Origin: an uncultured Clostridia bacterium
GTDB lineage: Bacteria; Bacillota; Clostridia; Oscillospirales; Ruminococcaceae
Direction: 5' to 3'
Assembly (NCBI GenBank): GCA_946563605.1
Contig: CAMNVW010000037.1
Coordinates: 1-10,161 of the forward strand
DNA: 10,161 nt
Shown: in pieces, positions 6,296-10,161 of the stretch
Layout of the letters: each line of letters begins with the position of its first letter
Position numbering within the stretch: the stretch's first letter is position 1
Notes under the pieces: model-generated
Seen by the model: the letters and a program-made list of their open reading frames with translations, nothing else
What the model was told of the DNA's origin: nothing
The model's database searches: none
Program-made: the position numbers and the translations under genes

Positions 6296-6324
6296 TTGAA
6301 AAATGGGATGGGATATGGTACAAT
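6296..6324 (+). promoter_or_regulatory. Promoter of the SPFH/zinc-ribbon/TPM unit
   Basis: TTGAAA (6296-6301), a 17-base spacer and TACAAT (6319-6324) make a near-consensus promoter. Transcription would start near 6331, about 50 bases before the ATG at 6381. The 6213-6380 gap holds nothing else I recognise. Confidence 0.7.
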
Positions 6325-6380
6325 AAAAAAACAGGAAACAACCATACATTCTTGTGAAAGATAACGAAAGGATCGTGCAT

Positions 6381-7658
6381 ATGGGTATTATTAAAACAGC
6401 AATGAACGCAATCGGCGGCAGCTTTGCGGATCAGTGGCTCGAATATATCAAAGCAGGCAGTATGGACGCACAGACGGTGATGACGGCAGGCGTCAAAGCA
6501 AGAGGACGTGACCGCAGAAACGAAAATACAAGAGGCTCTGCGGATTACGTCAGCGACGGTTCTCTGATTGAGGTTGGCGTCAATCAGTTTATGATTTTGA
6601 CAGACGGCGGCAAAATTGTCGATTTTACCTCCGAACCAGGTTACTATAAGGTGGACAACAAAAGCGCGCCTTCGATGCTGAATGGACAGTTTTCCGAAAC
6701 GATTCAAGAAACCTTTGAGCGTTTTCGTTTTGGCGGTGTGCCATCCCGTTCGCAGAAGGTGTACTTCATCAATTTGCAGGAAATCAAGGATATTGCTTTT
6801 GGCACACCGAATCCAATCAACTATTTCGATAATTTTTATAACGCGGAGCTGTATCTGCGTACAAACGGATATTTTTCCATCAGAATTACCGATCCAATCA
6901 AATTCTATGCGGAGGCGATTCCGAAGAATATGGATTATGTCCGCATTGAGGATATCCAAAAGCTGTACATCGCTGAATTTTTGACGGCATTCCAGACTGC
7001 GGTTAACAAGATGTCTGTGGATGGTATCCGAATCTCCCACGTTACCTCTAAGGCAATGGAACTGGCGCAGTATATGGGAGCGGTTCTGGACGAAAGCTGG
7101 AACGAAAAGCGCGGCATGAAGATAGAATCGGTCGGCATTGGCAGCATCACTTATGATGAACAATCGAAAAAGCTGATCAATATGCGAAACGAAGGCGCGA
7201 TGCTTTCCGACCCAGTCATCCGCGAAGGCTATGTGCAGGGTTCTGTCGCAAGGGGAATGGAAGCCGCAGGCTCTAATAGATCCGGCGCGACAGCAGGCTT
7301 TTTCAATATGGGAATGGGGATGCAGCAGGGCGGCGGCTTTGTTGCAGCGGCAAGCGAAGCAAATCGTGCGCAAGCACAGCAGGCTTCCCAGCAACAGCAG
7401 GTCTCTCAGCACCAGGCAAACGCAGATGAATGGACTTGTTCCTGCGGTAAAAAGAATAGCGGCAAATTCTGCATGGAGTGCGGCAAACCGAAACCATCCT
7501 CCGAAGTGTGGATTTGTTCCTGCGGCACAGAGAATACGGGCAAATTCTGCATAGAGTGCGGTAAACCCAAGCCATCCGGTTCTGTTTGTCCAAACTGCGG
7601 ATGGAAGTCCGATACGCCGGCAAAATTCTGTCCGGAATGTGGAACCAAAATCGGCTAA
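6381..7658 (+). CDS. YdjI-like SPFH protein with three C-terminal zinc ribbons
   Basis: This belongs to the SPFH group often annotated 'virion core protein' (COG4260 type), of which B. subtilis YdjI is the studied member; YdjI links a PspA-family protein to the membrane. The 425 residues divide into an N-terminal amphipathic part (1-30), an SPFH/band-7-like domain (about 40-280), a Gly/Gln/Ala-rich linker (about 290-350) and three zinc ribbons. The first two ribbons are near-identical 26-residue copies (351-376 and 377-402, CSCG...FCxECGKPKP). The third (403-425) has CPNCG...FCPECG. No transmembrane helix is seen, so membrane contact is probably peripheral or through the partners. The ATG at 6381 has GAAAGGAT eight bases upstream and is preferred to a GTG at 6354. 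The next gene follows after 35 bases. The exact role here is inferred. Confidence 0.82.
   Translation: MGIIKTAMNAIGGSFADQWLEYIKAGSMDAQTVMTAGVKARGRDRRNENTRGSADYVSDGSLIEVGVNQFMILTDGGKIVDFTSEPGYYKVDNKSAPSMLNGQFSETIQETFERFRFGGVPSRSQKVYFINLQEIKDIAFGTPNPINYFDNFYNAELYLRTNGYFSIRITDPIKFYAEAIPKNMDYVRIEDIQKLYIAEFLTAFQTAVNKMSVDGIRISHVTSKAMELAQYMGAVLDESWNEKRGMKIESVGIGSITYDEQSKKLINMRNEGAMLSDPVIREGYVQGSVARGMEAAGSNRSGATAGFFNMGMGMQQGGGFVAAASEANRAQAQQASQQQQVSQHQANADEWTCSCGKKNSGKFCMECGKPKPSSEVWICSCGTENTGKFCIECGKPKPSGSVCPNCGWKSDTPAKFCPECGTKIG
7431..7586 (+). repeat. Tandem 78-bp zinc-ribbon duplication inside the SPFH gene
   Basis: Two adjacent 78-base units (7431-7508 and 7509-7586) each encode a 26-residue zinc ribbon starting W-x-C-S-C-G and ending GKPKPS. 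They share long identical DNA stretches, for example TTGTTCCTGCGG and GGCAAATTCTGCAT, indicating in-frame duplication. A more diverged third ribbon follows (7587-7658). Confidence 0.8.
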
Positions 7659-7693
7659 CGCAGAAACAGAAAGCAAATAAAGGGGGAAGGGAT

Positions 7694-8743
7694 ATGGAGG
7701 TTATTACCTATCAATGTCCTAACTGTGCGGCGCCGCTTGAATTTAACAGTGAAACACAAAAGTGGGACTGTAAATTTTGTCTGTCCTCTTTTGAGGAAAG
7801 CGACCTGCAGAAGATGCAGACGCAGGAAACGGCAGAACCGGAAGAATCCGAACAGGATGATCAGGAGCAGACAGGGCAGAAGTGTTATTTTTGCCCGAAT
7901 TGCGGTGCGGAGATTGTGACGGATGAAAGCACCGTCGCATCTTTCTGCACCTTCTGCGGCAATCCGGTGGTGCTGCCCAAAAAGATGGACGGTTTATTCC
8001 GACCGCAGCAGGTCGTTCCGTTTCAGCTCAACAAAGAGCAGGCAAAACAGGCGTTGTATCAGCTTTGCAGAAAGAAACCGCTTCTGCCAAGGGATTTTAC
8101 CGATAAGGCGCACATTGAAAAGGTGACGGGTATCTATGTTCCCTTTTGGTTAAACGACTGCTATGTCAATGCAAATTTGCAGGCGACAGGGGAACGGGTG
8201 AGCAGCTGGAAAAAAGGCGATACCCAATATACCAAAACGGATGTTTATGCACTTTTCCGCACAGGCTCCTTTATCTATCGGGATATTCCGTCGGATGCCT
8301 CGAAGAAAATGGATGACGATATGATGGACGCTTTGGAGCCGTTTTCCTTTGAGGAACTCAAAGAGTTTCAGATGCCATATCTTTCCGGTTACTTTGCGCA
8401 AAGGTACGATGTGTCAAAGGAAGAGTGCCGCGAGCGCGTGAAAAAACGGATCGAGCAAAGCACCAAAGAAAAACTGCGGGAGACCTGCTTGCATTATACG
8501 GCGGTGCAGGTTTCATCAAGCAGTGCAGATATCATCAAAGCAGACAGCAAGTATGTCATGCTGCCGGTGTGGCTGCTCTACACCAAGTATCACAGCAAAG
8601 ATTATCTGTTTGCAATGAACGGGCAGACCGGAAAGATGGTCGGAGAACTGCCCATGAGTATCCCGAAGGCATTCCTGATTGGCGGCATCATTGCAGTGGC
8701 AACCACCATCCTCGGCACGATAGGGGGGCTGCTGCTATGCTAA
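7694..8743 (+). CDS. YdjG-like double zinc-ribbon protein with C-terminal membrane anchor
   Basis: The family is commonly annotated 'TFIIB-type zinc ribbon-containing protein'; B. subtilis YdjG, a membrane partner of the SPFH protein YdjI, is the likely counterpart. In 349 residues there are two ribbons: C8/C11 with C26/C29, and C67/C70 with C85/C88. An acidic Glu/Gln-rich linker (about 41-62) separates them. A globular region without known motifs (about 100-320) follows, and then one hydrophobic helix (about 325-348, ending GLLLC). The anchor places the ribbons in the cytoplasm. The start ATG at 7694 (MEVITYQCPNC) has AGGGGGAAGGG directly upstream; a longer reading from 7586 overlaps the SPFH gene and has no RBS. 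Its last seven bases overlap the TPM gene, so translation is coupled. It is unlikely to be a transcription factor despite the family name. Confidence 0.8.
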   Translation: MEVITYQCPNCAAPLEFNSETQKWDCKFCLSSFEESDLQKMQTQETAEPEESEQDDQEQTGQKCYFCPNCGAEIVTDESTVASFCTFCGNPVVLPKKMDGLFRPQQVVPFQLNKEQAKQALYQLCRKKPLLPRDFTDKAHIEKVTGIYVPFWLNDCYVNANLQATGERVSSWKKGDTQYTKTDVYALFRTGSFIYRDIPSDASKKMDDDMMDALEPFSFEELKEFQMPYLSGYFAQRYDVSKEECRERVKKRIEQSTKEKLRETCLHYTAVQVSSSSADIIKADSKYVMLPVWLLYTKYHSKDYLFAMNGQTGKMVGELPMSIPKAFLIGGIIAVATTILGTIGGLLLC

Positions 8744-9516
8744 AACGATTTTTGACCTTGAGCTTGACAATCTTGCTGCTGTTTGCCTGCAACGTTCCTG
8801 TGGGTGCTGTACGGGCGGATTTGCCGCTTGGCTTGGGAGAAATACGCATCATAGATAATGCAGATCTGCTTAGCGAACAGGAAGAAAAACAGATAGAGGA
8901 ATACGGCGAACAAATTGCGCAGGAAACAGGCTTGATCGTCCTGATTCAAACGACCAACAGCACCAACGGCAAAGAAATCAGGCGGTATCTTGCGGATGCG
9001 TATGAAGATTTAGGCTACAACGATTCTATGCCGTCGATTATGTTGGGAATCGACATGGGAAACCGCGAATTAGCGGTTGTCACAAGTATTGTTTCCGAGG
9101 AATATTTTCCGGTTAAAAAGACAAACGCAATGGTGGACGATGTAACAGACTATCTGTCCGACGGAGAATATCAGCGTGCGGCAAAGAAGTTTTTGGATGA
9201 AACATATGAAACGATACGCAATTACGGTGTCAAGCCCGTCAAGGAAATTGTGCTCATTTCGCTGGGTGCGGGCGTTGTGCTTGCACTCATCGTGGTTGCG
9301 GTGATGGTTGCTGTACATCCGAAGCTCTCCAACAATCAAGTCTCGGCATCCCGATACCTTGCATCCAAGGTGCAGATGCACGAGCACAGGGATCAATACC
9401 TTAGAAGCCATACAGCGGCTGTCAAAATAAACAGCAATACCGGCGGTAGCTCTTCTGGAGGAAGGTTTTCAAGCTCTTCTGGAGGACATTACAGCGGCAG
9501 TTCCGGTAAATTTTAA
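8737..9516 (+). CDS. YdjH-like TPM-domain membrane protein
   Basis: The 259-residue product has an N-terminal signal peptide (about 1-27). A TPM (TLP18.3/Psb32/MOLO-1) domain follows at about 35-165, with the family's opening IIDNADLLSEQEEKQIEEYGE and the ALxAYEDLGYN-like segment at 86-95. One transmembrane helix (about 170-193) comes next. The cytoplasmic tail ends in a Ser/Gly repeat (236-257, SSSGGRFSSSSGGHYSGSSG), as is typical of bacterial TPM proteins. The start ATG at 8737 overlaps the previous gene by seven bases (ATGCTAA) and has a GGGGGG site nine bases upstream. A longer frame from 8425 overlaps the preceding gene and has no signal peptide. B. subtilis YdjH is a likely counterpart. 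LFAC at 15-18 looks like a lipobox but lacks the usual residue at -2. Confidence 0.82.
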   Translation: MLKRFLTLSLTILLLFACNVPVGAVRADLPLGLGEIRIIDNADLLSEQEEKQIEEYGEQIAQETGLIVLIQTTNSTNGKEIRRYLADAYEDLGYNDSMPSIMLGIDMGNRELAVVTSIVSEEYFPVKKTNAMVDDVTDYLSDGEYQRAAKKFLDETYETIRNYGVKPVKEIVLISLGAGVVLALIVVAVMVAVHPKLSNNQVSASRYLASKVQMHEHRDQYLRSHTAAVKINSNTGGSSSGGRFSSSSGGHYSGSSGKF

Positions 9517-9529
9517 AGTGGATATAAAC

Positions 9530-9563
9530 AACAAAAGCTCCGGCAAATGCCGGAGCTTTTGTT
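9530..9563. terminator. Bidirectional intrinsic terminator between convergent units
   Basis: AACAAAAGCTCCGGC (9530-9544) pairs perfectly with GCCGGAGCTTTTGTT (9549-9563) around AAAT. The stem has a GC-rich core with A- and T-tracts at its base on both strands. It lies 13 bases after the TPM stop and 58 bases beyond the P5CDH stop on the other strand. It therefore probably ends both messages. Confidence 0.88.
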
Positions 9564-9621
9564 TTAAATGAAAAGGAAATTGAAGAAGGAATATCGAAAT
9601 GAAATCCCCTAAATCAAGAGA

Positions 9622-10161
9622 TTATTCAGCATCCATGAATGGGTAAGCAATATCAGTGGAAGGAACAAAAGTCTCTTTGATGGTTCTTGGGCTGATCCAA
9701 CGATAGAGGTTCAGCATGCTGCCTGCTTTATCGTTTGTACCAGAAGCACGAGCACCACCGAATGGCTGCTGACCAACAACTGCACCGGTTGGTTTGTCGT
9801 TGATGTAGAAGTTACCAGCTGCATTGGAGAGAGCTTTTTCCATCATAATAATAGCTTCTCTATCCTGAGAGAAGATAGCACCGGTCAGACCATATGGAGA
9901 AGCTGTGTCACAGATCTTCAGGGTCTCATCCAGTTTGTCATCTTCGTAAACATATACAGTCAGAACTGGGCCAAAGATTTCTTCAACCATAGTCTTGAAG
10001 TTAGGAACTTTTGCTTCGATAACGGTTGGTTTTACAAAGTAACCCTTGGAACCATCGTAACCGCCGCACAGAACGTCAGCATCAGCAGAAGCGTTTGCAT
10101 AGTCGATGTACTCGGAAATCTTGTCAAAGGAAGCTTTGTCAATAACAGCAGCCATGAAGTT
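9622..10161 (-). CDS. pruA: Delta-1-pyrroline-5-carboxylate dehydrogenase, C-terminal part (gene runs off the right edge)
   Basis: P5CDH oxidises P5C (via glutamate semialdehyde) to L-glutamate with NAD+, the last step of proline and arginine/ornithine breakdown. The last 179 codons are present; the reading frame is open to the window edge, so the Met at 10155 is internal and the active-site Cys lies outside. Visible aldehyde dehydrogenase features are EEIFGPVLTVYVY (NAD-binding Glu and the FGP turn). The diagnostic tail block GNFYINDKPTGAVVGQQPFG, then GARASGTNDKAGS, then WISPRTIKETFVP, is very like the mammalian ALDH4A1 form of the enzyme. It is convergent with the TPM gene and shares its terminator. 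Its codon use is biased like that of tdh and kbl. Confidence 0.92.
   Translation of the reverse strand, partial: NFMAAVIDKASFDKISEYIDYANASADADVLCGGYDGSKGYFVKPTVIEAKVPNFKTMVEEIFGPVLTVYVYEDDKLDETLKICDTASPYGLTGAIFSQDREAIIMMEKALSNAAGNFYINDKPTGAVVGQQPFGGARASGTNDKAGSMLNLYRWISPRTIKETFVPSTDIAYPFMDAE

Noticed and set aside
6270..7676. 468-codon minus-strand open frame opposite the SPFH gene
   Set aside because: Its Arg/His/Cys-rich sequence has no domain and mirrors the coding strand. The plus-strand gene has a promoter, an RBS and family motifs.
7694..8743. Zinc-ribbon protein as a TFIIB-like or phage replication factor
   Set aside because: The C-terminal membrane anchor and the coupling to SPFH and TPM genes point to a membrane complex instead.

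Overview
The window looks like a chromosomal segment of a Gram-positive anaerobe of the Clostridia, possibly Oscillospirales. The pointers are strong GGAGG-type ribosome binding sites, a cobalamin riboswitch followed by an intrinsic terminator, a CbiMNQO cobalt ECF transporter, threonine catabolism through Tdh/Kbl, and a YdjG/H/I-like membrane gene set typical of Firmicutes. The exact taxon cannot be settled from this sequence alone. No mobile element, rRNA, tRNA or CRISPR array was seen.

Layout. Positions 1-46 hold the first 15 codons of a minus-strand gene for a small hydrophobic protein, with a good RBS and a likely promoter at 203-231. Positions 243-3023 (minus) are the cobalt transporter operon cbiM-cbiN-cbiQ-cbiO. 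Its long leader (about 3024-3459) carries a cobalamin riboswitch (3218-3429), an intrinsic terminator (3125-3146 plus T-run) and further hairpins. A strong hairpin (1874-1905) lies between cbiN and cbiQ. The divergent intergenic region (3470-3839) has the cbi promoter, a 22-bp perfect AT-rich palindrome and two candidate promoters for the plus-strand pair tdh-kbl (3840-6151), which ends in a textbook terminator (6172-6212). Next comes a three-gene plus-strand unit (6381-9516): an SPFH protein with three C-terminal zinc ribbons, a tail-anchored double zinc-ribbon protein and a TPM-domain protein, in tight coupling and resembling Bacillus subtilis YdjI, YdjG and YdjH. A bidirectional terminator (9530-9563) separates it from a convergent, 5'-truncated delta-1-pyrroline-5-carboxylate dehydrogenase gene (9622 to the window edge).

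How it works together. When cobalamin is scarce the riboswitch should let CbiMNQO be made, bringing in Co2+ for cobalamin synthesis. Tdh and Kbl turn L-threonine into glycine plus acetyl-CoA, making NADH. The P5C dehydrogenase makes glutamate from P5C (proline or ornithine route). The shared, strongly biased codon use of tdh, kbl and the P5CDH gene suggests high expression, fitting an amino-acid-using anaerobe. The SPFH/zinc-ribbon/TPM unit is probably a membrane-associated complex of the kind that recruits PspA-type proteins, although no pspA gene is in view. This unit is the least understood content. Otherwise the window is ordinary core metabolism, and I do not see a convincing wholly new system.
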